From Agarophyton chilense (Eukaryota; Rhodophyta; Florideophyceae; Gracilariales; Gracilariaceae): a DNA stretch of 64,000 nt. The DNA lies in contig JARGXX010000028.1 of NCBI GenBank assembly GCA_030374765.1, positions 124,001 through 188,000 of the forward strand, given 5' to 3'. A program made the translations under genes and the position numbers. Shown here in pieces: positions 28,745 through 40,310 of the stretch. Every line of letters begins with the position of its first letter. The first letter of the stretch is position 1. The notes under the pieces are model-generated. The model made no database searches. It saw only the letters and a program-made list of their open reading frames with translations, and had not been told where the DNA came from.

Positions 28745-30440
28745 ATGAAGAAATCATCAAAAACCGCACCAATACGCGTCGCCAGGGCGCGTAGTGCACC
28801 AGTCGGTGGTCTCTCTCCACGAGGAGGACCTTTAAAACCAATTCTAGACGATCTGAAGGTACTTATTCGGAAGCAGAGAACCACTCAAGTCGATGCGGCA
28901 GGACGAGAGACAGACGTTTTCTCGACATTAGTCGAATTACCAATGTCGTTGGACGGACAAAAGGATGAACCCCCTGGTCTCCGTCTAGGTGTCGATTCAA
29001 TTACCGGTGTGGGGGTAGATAAGGCCTATCAGGAAGTGACGGATCTTGCGCCGGAATTCATTTTCAATTACCTCTAGAACGAGGTTAGAAAATAAATTGA
29101 CCAATAGGTAGGGCTATCTCTACGGACTCATGGAATTTGCGAACCCGAAGTTGGGGCGAAAGCAAACACCGTCAAGGTGAAGGCTAAGGCCCCTTTTCAG
29201 AAACGTCATGGTATTTTCGATCTCCAAACCAACCTTTCAACTTCGCAAACTAGTGGATAGCCACCCGACCGAATTCGGAGAGGGGCAAAGCCTCTGGGGA
29301 TGGAGAGCTCAGGGTATTATTACCTACCGAAACCTGCTGGTAGAGCTGCGCAGGAAACCATTGGCGGAGACTTTGGTGGTAAAGACGGGTCTTCGAGCTC
29401 AGAAGAGGAGCGATACTGACAACCATCTGGTAAGAAAAAGAAGAAAACCAAAAGGGCGAAGAGAAAGGGTCATCCGTCGGACCCTAACTCTTCGAGCTCG
29501 GAAACCGAATCTAGTAGGTCAATTGATAGCAACCAAAGAAATTCACGGAAACGCAGGAGAGATTCCCGTTTCAAGGAGCGAAAAAATAACCGCAAGGGTA
29601 AGACCAAATGGTATGAATCGTTCGAGTCAGGTTCGGATAACGATCTCGACCTACATGTGATCGTTCCGTTGAACGACCTTTTTACAAAAGCGGTCGACTA
29701 TCACACCTCTAGGTTGAAGAACGAGAACTCTAATTATACCGAAGAGGTTTCTCAGAAGATAAATATGAATCACTGGAAGCTTAGTTTCCAGGTGGGGGAT
29801 ACCCGTTTCTCAGGAGATGACCCCATCGCTATCATCCACTTCTTTCAGATGTTCAAGATAGAACGTCAATAAAAAAGGGTTTCAGAAGGTACCGAGATGT
29901 GGTTATTTCAGTTTTACATAAAACACAAGGCCACCGACATGTTGCACAGCCGTTTACAGGGCAGTGCCATGGCGGTGGATGATGAACAGACGGAAATGCT
30001 GACTACATACCCACAGGTGGTGGACGTCCTCCTAGAAACCTATACAACCGATGAAATTATTCAGGAGGCTTACTCAGAGGTGCTCACACACCGTCAACGA
30101 GCAGGACAAACCAAATTGGATAACGCACGCTCACTCTGGGCGACGGCGTCCCTTTGAGGTAGCGTTTTTACTACCACGAGGTTTAAATCAATGAATGCTA
30201 ATAACATTGACAATTCCATAATGTCGCAGGTAATGAACTACCTTGGTACAAACCGTAAGGTGGATTACAACGCACTAGTGCGTTATGCGCAGATCCTAGA
30301 AGATATGCCACGAATGGAAAAAAGGACAGTGGCTCTCACACCTAAAGGGACAAAGTATAAACCGAAACGGTCAGTCTTTGGTATCGAAGAAGCCTCCACG
30401 ACAGATGAAGAACCAGCCGGGCAGACACCTCATGGGTAAG
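28745..30440 (+). pseudogene. gypsy gag, broken
   Basis: The first usable ATG (28745) starts MKKSSKTAPIRVARARS. The frame stops at 29077, and coding resumes in other frames: a strongly basic Ser/Arg-rich region (about 29400-29640), then a Gag core-like stretch (FSGDDPIAIIHFFQMFK, about 29810-29870), then KHKATDMLHSRLQG and YTTDEIIQEAY (29900-30150) and a Lys/Arg-rich tail near 30330. Together these resemble a Ty3/gypsy Gag. No CCHC zinc knuckle is evident. At least three frame breaks or stops make it non-functional. Confidence 0.6.
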
Positions 30441-31129
30441 CGATTCATCTGCAAGACACCTCTCAGGTCGGGGAACATTCTTTTTCCAGTTCGAACTGGT
30501 CGATTTCAGTACGAGGGGATATCGTCAGAACCACCGTCGACTGCTTCAAAGATGGTATAGGCTCCACCACACCCGGTTTCGTCAGTACCATATGCTATCC
30601 AAGTTGGAGGCGGCGCTTATACAGGACGGAAATGCCATTCCCTAATAAGACCCAACCAACACAAACCACAATGGCATTCAGAAACCCCGCAACAGGGAAG
30701 CCCCTTGGCTGATTTTGTTTATCTCCCCACCATTTTTCGACGCAATGTGGCAGCATGGCTCCCCGAATACGAGCCATATTCCTACAGGTGCGGCAGCAGA
30801 ACCATCGGGAAGTCGTCGGTCCCCAACCCGCAGCGGTTTGCCCTGAAAGGAACGCGAATGCGCCCCCTATGGCACCGCAACAGGTCAATTTGGTCACGGA
30901 CGGAATTGAGGAAGCTGAGACTGTCCCCGAGGTGGGAAAAGTCAACCGGTTGGAGTGAAGGCCACCCCAAACCGGGCCTACTCGGAAGGCCTTCCAATAC
31001 CATCTGTTTCAATTATGGATGAATACCCATTGGACACTAAGGAGTAAGAGGTTATAGATTGCCCAGTCACTATATGCTCCCTCCAACACCGTAACTAAAA
31101 TGTAAACATCACCCTTAGGTGTACTACGA

Positions 31130-34100
31130 ACCATTTGGTTCCATGAATTACCGTCCTGGATACAGGAGCGGGACCCCATCTGGTGTATGCCAGACTATTA
31201 CCACCAAAGGTGTTAGACAGGATACAGCCCTGCATATTGCAGAACCCACTCGTGGATGCTAACAATAAACCTCTTTCGGTCCTTGGCTACCTTACTCCCA
31301 TAGTCATGGTTAGAAACCTGAAGGTAAGGGTCTGATTTATCCTGATCAACCAACTGGCAACGGACTGCATTCTGGAGACATCGTTTATTGACCTCCACCT
31401 CCGGGATATATTCCCCAGATCCCATACGGTATTTTTCAACGATGGAAGACGCATTCCCATTATAATTAAGCGCAGAGGACCCCATAATTACAACACCATG
31501 CGGGAGAGTGAAAACCAACCAGCAGGTACAGTATCCAATAAGGTCTGGTTAGCCCATAGGGTATCCATTCCACCTTCCTACCAAATGGTATTACAAGTCA
31601 CATCCTTGTGACCAGGTATGGAATCCCTTCAGAACCATGCTAAATTGGTGGATGAACATACCACCTTTGTGGCAATTGGAATTGTCGGCAATACAAAGAA
31701 TAAGCCGTTTAAGGTATATCTCAGCAACTTCAGCAACCACATGGTAAAGCTGCCCAAAAATACCGTTATCGGTTTAGCGCTCCCAGTGCCAGGTCACATA
31801 TTCAAAATGGAACCATCATGTTCACACGTGGACTTGAACGGTAAGGAAGGGGAGGCGAGGGAGAATGAAAACCAGAAGGTAAAGGAATCGCCGAAAACGG
31901 AGAACAGACCGACATCAACACGGAAGTGTAAAGTGTGAAGGATCGGAAAGAAGAAAGAAATATCGGCCTTAAAGGTGAATGAAACCAAAAAAGGATATTC
32001 TCCCTACTAGAGCCGTTTGAAACCATGTGGTCGAAACGGCTGGGTGCTATAAAAGGAACCCAGCATGGCATAGACCTGACTCCATGCGTTAAGCCTATCC
32101 ATAAGAAACTGTACCGGGCCGGTCGAAAAGCCCGTTAATTAGAAGTACAGAAGTTGCAGAGGATGCTCCATGAGGCTGTCATTGAACACGCAAGTGCGGA
32201 ATTGGCAAGCTATGTGGTGCTTGGGCAAAAACGAGGAGAAAACCGAATGCGGTTGTGTATCGACTATCGGAATATGGATTCCATTACGGTAACAGACTAG
32301 TAGCCAATACAAACAATGATTGAATGCATCAATTCCCTAGAAGACGCAAATATAATCATCACACTGGATGCCAACTGCGGTTATTTGTAAATAGAGATAC
32401 CCAGGAAGGACAGAGATAAGACCGCTTTCACCTGTCACGCTGGACTCTACCGATTCCGGAGGATACCTTTTGGTTAACGCCATGCGCCAGCAACCTTCCA
32501 ATGGGCTCCACACATAATACTGTCGAATGTCTGGTGGACAACCGCATTGGTGTATATATACGTCGTGTTGTTCTACTCCAGAAGCATGGAGGAGCCCAAC
32601 GAACTCGTTCGGACCGTACTGGATCTCCTAAGAAAGGCGGGAGTAACTCTGAAGTTAAAGTAGTGTATGTTTTACGACCAGAAGATGGAGTATCTAGGGC
32701 TCACAATCAGCCCAGAAAAACGTCAAATACCCAAACGATACCTCAGAGCGGTACAAGAAGTGAAAATCCCGGGAATCCAAACAATTATACGCTCCTTCAT
32801 AGGTTTGTGCAACGTCTACCGCAGGTTTGTCAAAGGCTTTGCAGGGATAACAGCCCCTCTAAACCGTCGTCTGCAAAAATATCAACCAGAAAGGTTTGTG
32901 TTACTAGAATACGACGAACTGGACGCCTTCCAGCTCTCGAAAGCGGCGTTGGTTTCACCTTCTATATTGGCATTACCGAAAGTGGGAAAGCCATAAACAT
33001 TGGATACTGATGCCTCGGACGCCAAAATTAGTTGCTGTCTAGTGCAGGAGCGGGACGACGAACCAAAAGCACCAATTGGTTACTGGAGACGAGCGCTCAC
33101 ACAGACCGAACGAAACTAGTCCGTTACGAAACAAGAATGCCTCGCCATTGTATGGAGCATTTTGATGCTGCGACATTACATATATGGTCCTCGTTTTACT
33201 GTACGAACGGATCATGAAGCCTTAAGATGGATATTGGGTTGAGTAAACGCCTTCGGACGGTTAGATCGATGGTGACTTTGACTCTCGGAGTTTGAATATG
33301 AAGTCCAATACCGCCCTTTTATAAAGCACAACATCGCAGAGGCGATGCCTTGGCCGAATACCGATGGGCTTGACACCGAACCGGGAGAGGATGATATACA
33401 ATGCTTCATGATTAAGGTAGCATAACCATATCGTAGGGACGAACAAAAATATTTATGGGATGATGAAGAACGAAAGAGGGAGGAATCACTCAAAATTGTA
33501 AGAAATATCGACAAAGATAAGGACACCCCCACAACCCGAGAGAAACTCTCGCGAGCGCAAACTACGGGCACCTACTGCAGGACGTTGAGCAACCAGGTTG
33601 GTATCAGAAAATCGCAGTTCGATATACACCATGAAGATTACCTAGTTCGTTGTTCTACCCTAAACGGAGCACATAAGAAGGGTGGTATCAGAGTCTCTAC
33701 GCCCGGAAGTATTATAGTTAGGGCACTATACAAGACTGGCAGGTCCTCCAGGAGCCGCACAGGTTATATTATACCTTGCGGAAACACTTCTACAGGCCCC
33801 ATATGGCCCCCGATGTTTACACCTATTTTGCTTGCTGTTCCTTGTTTGTAAAGACCCGAGTTGGTTCACGAAAGCACATTAAGTATCTGAAGCTTTCCCC
33901 TGCAGATAGGCCTTTGGAATTTGTAGCTTTCGACATCGTGGGCCCACTGCGAAAAACATCAAAGGGTTACCGATTCGTGGTGGTCATCACCGATCGGTTC
34001 TCCAAACTCACAAAGGCCATACCCCTGAAGAGCACAACCTCGACGCTCTTGGCAAGAGGCTTCCTGAATACTTGGGTATATCCGTACGGTGCCACAATGT

Positions 34101-34810
34101 ACCTACAAACCGAAAATGGTTCGAACTTAGCATCCAAGTTCTTTGAAGCAGTATGTGCCATGCTTCGATTAAAGCATTACTTTACCATGGCGTACCATTT
34201 TCAGACGAACGACCCAGTGGAACGCTTTGACAAAATCCTCGTGGCCAGACTACGATACTATATAGAAGACCACCACCCGGGATGGGCTGATTATGTACAG
34301 CCGCCAACATATGGCTATAGCCTTCAGGTACATCGGTCTACGCAGATTACTCCCTTCAAACTGGTCTTTTCACGGACACCTCATAGTATTGTTCGTCAAC
34401 CAGGACCCGAGAATTACCGAGCAGCTGGTACACATTCCGCCGCTCAGCTCAAGAAGGATATACTCAACGAGCTCAGGAAAACATTAAAGGAAGCAAATTC
34501 TAAATTGACAGTAGCCCAGAGGCGTTATCAGGCCTACTACGACCAAGGGGTGAAAAGGACTGCCACGGTGGAAACCAGGACTATTTCTTCATTGATATTC
34601 GGAAGTATATAAAACTACATGAGGTAATCTCAGCAAATGAGCACACAGTTACGTTTCGAATGGATTGAATCGAAAACACCGGATCGGTAGACCGGGTCTC
34701 AATAGACCATAGAAAAGGTGGCACCACCGCATACCCCACCGTTATCCCAGAACTCGCAGAATCGAAGAAAGATTCACTAAGTGGTACGGGAATCGTTTAT
34801 TCGCAAGATC
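31130..34810 (+). pseudogene. gypsy pol (protease, RT, RNase H, integrase), broken
   Basis: The protease motif ILDTGAGPHLVYARLLP (about 31150-31200) is intact. RT: MRLCIDYRNMDSITV (about 32250-32290), TLDANCG, and VYIYVVLFYSRS where YIDD is expected, so the catalytic aspartates are lost. RNase H: TLDTDASDAKI, KQECLAIVW and RTDHEALRW (33000-33230). Integrase: FDIVGPL (first Asp), LQTENGSNL (second Asp changed to Glu) and NDPVERFDKIL (Glu kept), 33840-34260. A GPY/F-like tail runs to about 34720 (SANEHTVTFRMD, VDRVS). Many TAG, TAA and TGA codons interrupt otherwise alignable sequence, so this is an old dead copy. Confidence 0.85.
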
Positions 34811-35384
34811 TAAATAAAACTCCAGACCCTACGACAACCCAACAAGCCTAAGAACAGGGCTCTGAATCTCAAAGAGGCGGCACTCTGAAATCTCAGCCTC
34901 CAAATGCGCGGTCGACACCATTGTAGGTCACAAACGAACCCCAGCAGGTCTATCCCTAGTAGAATCAAGTTTGCTCTTCACGGGGCTCTCAGAGTGCTGG
35001 ACGAGTGCAGCAGTGCTTGTACAGTGTCACCGGAGTACACGTGGTATTGCTCTGTCTGCATTGCACGTGTCATAGAGTGCACACGGAGTACTGGTAGTGA
35101 TATTCTGCCAAAAGAGTGGGAGCCGGGAAAGCAAATACAAAATCCTGCACTTTATTAGAAGAAGGAGATACTGGGATGTATTTGATACTTTGTCCAAGGC
35201 AAGTAATTCTCCATACTGGAAATTTTATTCAAAATTGTGAGCGTATTCGGAGGGCAGATGGATTTAATTGTGTTATTATGAACGTAATTGGAGTGCATAT
35301 GGGTCTGTTCTTTTTCTGCATGGCCTGGTCGCTGGAGCATACTGCACAACACTAGAGTGCCATCCGAGCATCCTGAAAAATGAT
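34811..35384. other. Junction zone, nothing firm
   Basis: This lies between the last integrase sequence and the kinase pseudogene. Short frames only. The expected 3' end and 3' LTR of the gypsy element are not here. Confidence 0.4.
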
Positions 35385-38003
35385 TTAGAAAAACTCGTTG
35401 GATCGACGCATACTATCGCCAACTTCTTGAATATGCGAGTGGCTTTGTCTGCCATAATTACTATCATTGAGTATATTGGTCTTTTGAAGGACATAAGCCG
35501 AGAAGGCTGTGTGATGATAAAACACCTCCCAACTGTCAGTTTCGGGTGCTGATATCCAATCCTCCGCTATAGCTTCGGTAGTCTGTGCTTGAGTGGAGGA
35601 ATTATTTGCGGCTTCCGAGTCACTCGCGTTGATGTCCACCCTTTAAGTCCCTATGATTTCCGGGGCCTGTTTTTATTCTGCCTGTCATATTTTCGACGGA
35701 CGTTTCGACACCATACCGGTTGGACCGTTAGGAGCCGATTTTCCCTCGGCGCCGTTCCGTGCCTCAGTACTTTCTTCAGCTTTGTCGTCGTGTACAATAG
35801 CAAAAACCGCACTGCACTCTTCAGACCGCGTCTCTTTCGCGTTGTCACCACTCGAGTAGGCTTTCAATCGGTGCTCATCAGAAGATTTCTTAGATGGTTC
35901 GTTGCTTTTCGATTCTCTATTCTCCTGCGAAGAACCGCCTGATAAGCTGAAGCTGTCATCTTCTGAACCAGATCGGTCGAATTTGGCTGTTCTTGAGACG
36001 TTTCTTCCGTGTCAACCACTTGTGCAATGTTTTCCGGTTCAGAATCAATCGCATATTCAATTTTAGCATTGGCGATTGTATCCTTTGGCATATTGGCCTC
36101 GCTAGCAGCGACGGCTGGGCTATTCGGCTACTTGGATTTTTCATTGCTTTATGGCTTTAACGAGGGTAATGATGAAATGGGGGAATTTGGAAGCTCAGTG
36201 TCCGTGAGATGTTGCGTGCCCTCGAACTACTAAGTCTGCCTTTTCCCTTTCTCGTAGAACTAGCCTTCGAAACATTTCAGGGCGTAGCAGGCATCGAAAC
36301 ACTGCCCTTTTGCACAGGGACAGGATGGGGGGAGGACATCCTCTTCGAAGGGATGGGTTGGGGCTGCTGCACGCTGATTTCTGTGTTCACCGAGGATGGG
36401 GATACCTGAGAACTCATGTCAGTGTCCAGGAAATCTTTTCCACTGCCCACGGAGTTGGTGGTTGTCAGTAAACGGGCAGTAGAGGTCGAATCGGACACGG
36501 AACCGCCTCCTAAGGTGTCTATCTTTGATTCAGGGATGACTTCCTTCGAGACCTCCTTCGCGGCAGAGAACGGTTCAGGGTGCGCGGAGATTTCCGCTAT
36601 CCGCACCTTGTACGGTTTGGGCGAGCGGAAACAGTTACCTGCCAGAACATCTCCCCTTCTCATTTCCATTGGGGTTTTCGGGCGGTTTTCAAGGTTGACG
36701 CTCGGTCCAAGCATAGAAACATATTTCATGTCCTTCTTGACGTCTTCCTGAACGGCGATCATGGCTTCCCGTTGTTCCTAGCGGCGCTTCTTGGCTCTAG
36801 GACTCAAGTGATCATCATCCAGTGATTCGCGACAGAAGCGGTGTCCACGGCGCAATGGACTGTCAACAGATCTGGCTCTTACGGCAGTTCAGTCGATATC
36901 CTTGAAGCAGTCGTTGAGTTTGATTTCCTCCAGACCCATGCTTCCGGTTCCAAGTCTCTCCGACGGCCGTTGTTTAATAAGCACAGAGATTAAACCACGC
37001 GCTTCAGATGAAAGCTCCGGAGGGAAGAATATTGGTTCTTTCTCGATGTGTTGGTAAATTCGTCGTCATAGAAGGGGTTTTTCCCAGACATGAGCTCATA
37101 AAAGAGGATATCTAGGGCCCAAAAATCCAACGACATGTGGTATGAGCCACCACGGATCATTTTCGGAGTCACATACTCCTTCGTGCCGCAGAAGGTGTTA
37201 GTACGACATAAGATGCCATTTTCTTGGCGAAGCACGTTGTCCAAAACAAAATCGGCGAGACGTATATGGCCGTTGACATCGATGAGTATATTTCTCAGCT
37301 TTAAGTCACGGTAAACGATGCCAAGGTTGTGGAGATGCTCCAGGGCAAGAATGACTTCACAAGCCACAAAGCGCGCAGACTTCTCATTGAGTGGATTGGG
37401 TTTCTGGTTGAAAAACTCAAACATGTCACCGCCTCCACAATATTCGGTAACATGAAAAAGACGCTTCGCGTTTTGAAAGGCGTAACGCATGTCGATGACG
37501 AAGGGATGATTTCGAACTTTTTGGAGAACAGGGCGTTCCTCAATGGCGTTGCGATAAGAAGTATGGCGTTGAACCACATAATCATTTTCGATGGCCTTCA
37601 GCGCAAGTGTTTCGTTTGTGGTGGTATCAAGCACTTTTTAAACGCGTCCCGAAGCACCTTTGCCAACGTGCTTGACGACATCAAAATCAGAAAGGTTCTT
37701 CTTCGCTTGATTGAGGCAGGTATTGAGGGCATCCACCCACGTCTGACATTGGTGCTCAGAATCAAAGATAAAGCGTGTGTTCATCTTTCCTTTGGCCTTG
37801 AGCAAAACGGTGTTCTTCGGGCGTTGTAGAAAGCGCGTGGCCTCTGTCGCGAAACACATAACGTGCTTTTCCCGCGCTATGGACGCGAGCGTTGTGAACT
37901 GCTGATGTTGCACAAAATCCGAAGTGATGGAGGGCGGCGAATGTTGAACAAGCTGTTCCAAAGGATAGTGTAGCAGAATGTCGTCACGGAGTTTTGCATA
38001 GTA
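35385..38003 (-). pseudogene. PH-domain AGC protein kinase pseudogene
   Basis: Reading the minus strand: the end of a PH domain (RFIFDSEHQCQTWVDALNTC, about 37740), the kinase start (VKHVGKGASGRV, about 37640), ALKAI, HLHNLGIVYRDLKLRNIL (catalytic loop), LADFVLD (DFG changed to DFV), FCGTKEYVTPKM (activation loop and degenerate APE), then in another frame an AGC C-terminal region (RLGTGSMGLEEIKLNDCFKD). A Ser/Pro/Thr-rich tail follows (36277-36762 and pieces down to about 35400). The layout is that of Akt/RAC-like kinases. Defects: TAA right after the glycine loop (GRV*KV), a frameshift near 37010, TGA where DIDW is expected, and several tail stops. The tail limits are uncertain. Confidence 0.75.
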
Positions 38004-38940
38004 GCGAGATGAGAAAAAGGAGAATGCAAATCGGACAGCTAACCTGGCGGTGAGATGGGCAGTTAGGGAGCGCTGTTAGGTCTAGTGAATGGGTGATGGC
38101 GTTGCGGCGGCGAACAAATGCTCTGAAACGTTCGAACGGGGGGAAAGACATGGTGATGATCGAAGTGCAAGAGTCACAAAAAAAGTAATAGGCGGTGAAG
38201 GGGGGAAGGTAGAGGTAGAGATGAGTGACTTGGCGTGCGAGATGGGGCAAATAGAGGAGCAAACAGTCACACGTTTGGAGTAGCGGGCGGTAGCAAAATG
38301 ATTGGGGAGGACGAGGTGAATATTTACCAAGAAAGCGACGCGACGCAGCGTACGAGGACGCTTCGACAAGAAGCAATGAGTGAGGCAACCGAGCAATTGA
38401 GCAAAGAGATGACGAGACAAGACGTAATGACGAAGAAGGGCGACGGAAGCAAGACTCGGTAGCCAGTGTTTTTAACAAAGAGAGCCTGAAGAAGACGAGA
38501 AGCTGGGTCTGAAGTGGTGGGGTGAGGAAAGGGGAGGGGAGTGAACACCCAAGCCAGGCAGAGCTTTCTTACAGCAGCAGCAACGCAGACGCGGTGGTGA
38601 ACAGTGACGGAGAATTGCATTATTATCAGCCAACAATCAGTAGGCCACGCACAAAAAGACGCGCAAAGGAAACGGCAGCACCGGCAGCAGCGAAAAGCAA
38701 TCAGCGAAGCTCAAAGGAGAAGGGCAGCGTAGCGAAAGTGACACCCGCCAAAATCAAGCATTCAGAGAAAGGTAGCTGCAAGTTGCACCCCCACGCCAAC
38801 CCAAAGCGGTGCCCACACGGCGCAACCATTTCGTTTGCACAGATGTAGATAAGTCGTACTAATTCTGTACCCCTCCCACCTAAAACCGTCTGCCATCTTT
38901 CGATCTCGACCACAAGCACTCTTATCCTTCTAACACTCGC
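38004..38940. other. Upstream flank of the kinase pseudogene, low-complexity
   Basis: Purine-rich on the plus strand, with long but ATG-less frames on both strands. A GTG-initiated plus-strand frame at 38522-38848 is Lys/Ser/Ala-rich and lacks any ATG before its last codon. I see no convincing gene. Confidence 0.4.
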
Positions 38941-38959
38941 CCCCACGCACCCCGACACA

Positions 38960-39540
38960 GACCCGCGTGTGGGCTACACCGCAGAAAACGCGCTTCTTTT
39001 TGTAAGCTAATCAATGGCAGACGCCGGTCAAGAAGAGAAAAAATTACTCCGCAAGAGCTGCTGCCTACGCCCAAGCAGCCACCGAGAAAGGCGAGACCGT
39101 GGAAGTACGATTCCTTCAAGCTCAAACGCCATTCCAGTTTGAGAAATGTCTCTGCGTACCGTGACACTTTGGCAAACCACTCTGCTCCAGACGAAACGAA
39201 ATCGCTGCCTTCAAGCCCTTTTTATCGAAGTATAACGCAGCGCCGTCAGCCATCTTTCATCCGCGCATCGTTTATCAGTTTCTCCGCTGATGATCTTGGA
39301 AGCAGCACTCGGGGCGAGTCTTCATCTCTCAGCCGTTTGGTACATCCGCCGAGAGCTCGCTTGGCCTACTTTATAGGAGACAAGCGAGAACCGAGTTCAT
39401 TTGCTGGTTATCGCCCTCGCGTCTTCGCTTCCGCTGAGAGCTCGTCGGTTAGCTCTTCTTCGGATCGGGAGGGAGATGGCTTTTTCGTCGTTCCCGGTTC
39501 TAACAATTGCCAGTCAAGAAGACAGACTCGCTCAATTCAA
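38960..39540 (+). CDS. Probable exon of an unknown gene
   Basis: A frame without stops runs about 190 codons and ends at a strong donor (AATGTAAGT, GT at 39542). The translation reads ITPQELLPTPKQPPRKARPW, then KYDSFKLKRHSSLRN, and a Ser-rich acidic/basic region (SSVSSSSDREGDGFF). It contains no ATG in the upstream half and no domain I know. A possible acceptor (ACACCGCAG) lies near 38987. The downstream exon, if any, may have been lost, since Copia element B starts 500 bp further on. Confidence 0.35.
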
Positions 39541-40042
39541 TGTAAGTGACTGAGTATTTTGGTTTCATTGATTACATCGTAAAGTAGATATCTATTGATT
39601 GACCTGTTTTTGAGTTGAGACGTTTTTTTTTCCAGCTGATTTCTTAGGCAAATTGCTAAGAGCTACGAGCTTCTTGTAGACGCTTACTGTCCGAGTGAAG
39701 CTTCAAACGTTTCGTTGTCGCATGCATACGCGTTTCCGCCATCTACTGAAAGTAAGTTCACCGCTTCTTGCAAGAGCTGATGACGACGTAAGTACCACAG
39801 CGTTTCTCTACTCCAATGATCCATGGGTCCACATTCCCAGTTCACACTAGAGCTAGACTGCAATTTCATTTCATGAAAACAAGAAAACCTCCACGAGGTC
39901 GGCAACCCACAGTAAAGAATGTGCCGTGCTAGCTGTCATGCTATAACCAAAAACTGGAGACACGCAAGAGGGCGAAACAAGAGTCTCGCGAAACCTATCT
40001 ACACTACCGCTTTTGTCACAGAGCTTCTTATGGTTCTTGACA
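39541..40042. other. Intergenic before element B
   Basis: No gene recognised. The region ends at the target duplication TCGTC (40043-40047). Confidence 0.45.
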
Positions 40043-40047
40043 TCGTC

Positions 40048-40296
40048 TACGTATATCGACAGAATACAAACAGATGCACGAGAGAACCACTATGCACGAG
40101 AGCACTGATATTACTTGCACCCGCTTAGCTTAGTAATTTTATTACTTGCATTGTACATACATCTTGGCTGTCTAAGAGAACATATAAACACAAGGTGCTG
40201 CACCTCAAGGTCATCTGACTAATCGACGGCGAGCTACCTCGCATACCTCAGCCTGCCTCAGATACCACCTAGTACCCGAATACTGCTCATTACTTA
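40048..40296 (+). repeat. 5' LTR of element B
   Basis: 249 bp, starts TACGTATATC, ends CATTACTTA. A good TATA box (CATATAAAC, 40181-40189) predicts a transcript start near 40212. Nine differences from the 3' LTR. Confidence 0.95.
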
Positions 40297-40310
40297 GTTA
40301 TGGGCCCAGG
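40297..40310 (+). other. Primer-binding site of element B, overlapping the start codon
   Basis: GTTATGGGCCCAGG follows the LTR directly. The first 13 bases are the exact reverse complement of CUGGGCCCAUAAC, the anticodon arm of eukaryotic initiator tRNA-Met. The ATG at 40300 is the Gag-Pol start. Confidence 0.85.

Larger units (their letters stand above)
28095..34810 (+). mobile_element. Degraded Ty3/gypsy element, family G3: 5' LTR, gag and pol
   Basis: LTR (28095-28649), gag (from 28745), protease (about 31150), reverse transcriptase and RNase H (about 32000-33240) and integrase (about 33780-34800) lie in canonical gypsy order on one strand, with many stops and frameshifts. No 3' LTR follows. 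A matching 3' LTR of the same length is at 60599-61152, so the element is either truncated here or split by later insertions. Confidence 0.85.

Noticed and set aside
38522..38848. Plus-strand Lys/Ser/Ala-rich frame
   Set aside because: It starts at GTG shortly after an in-frame stop and contains no ATG before its last codon; composition follows a purine-rich stretch.
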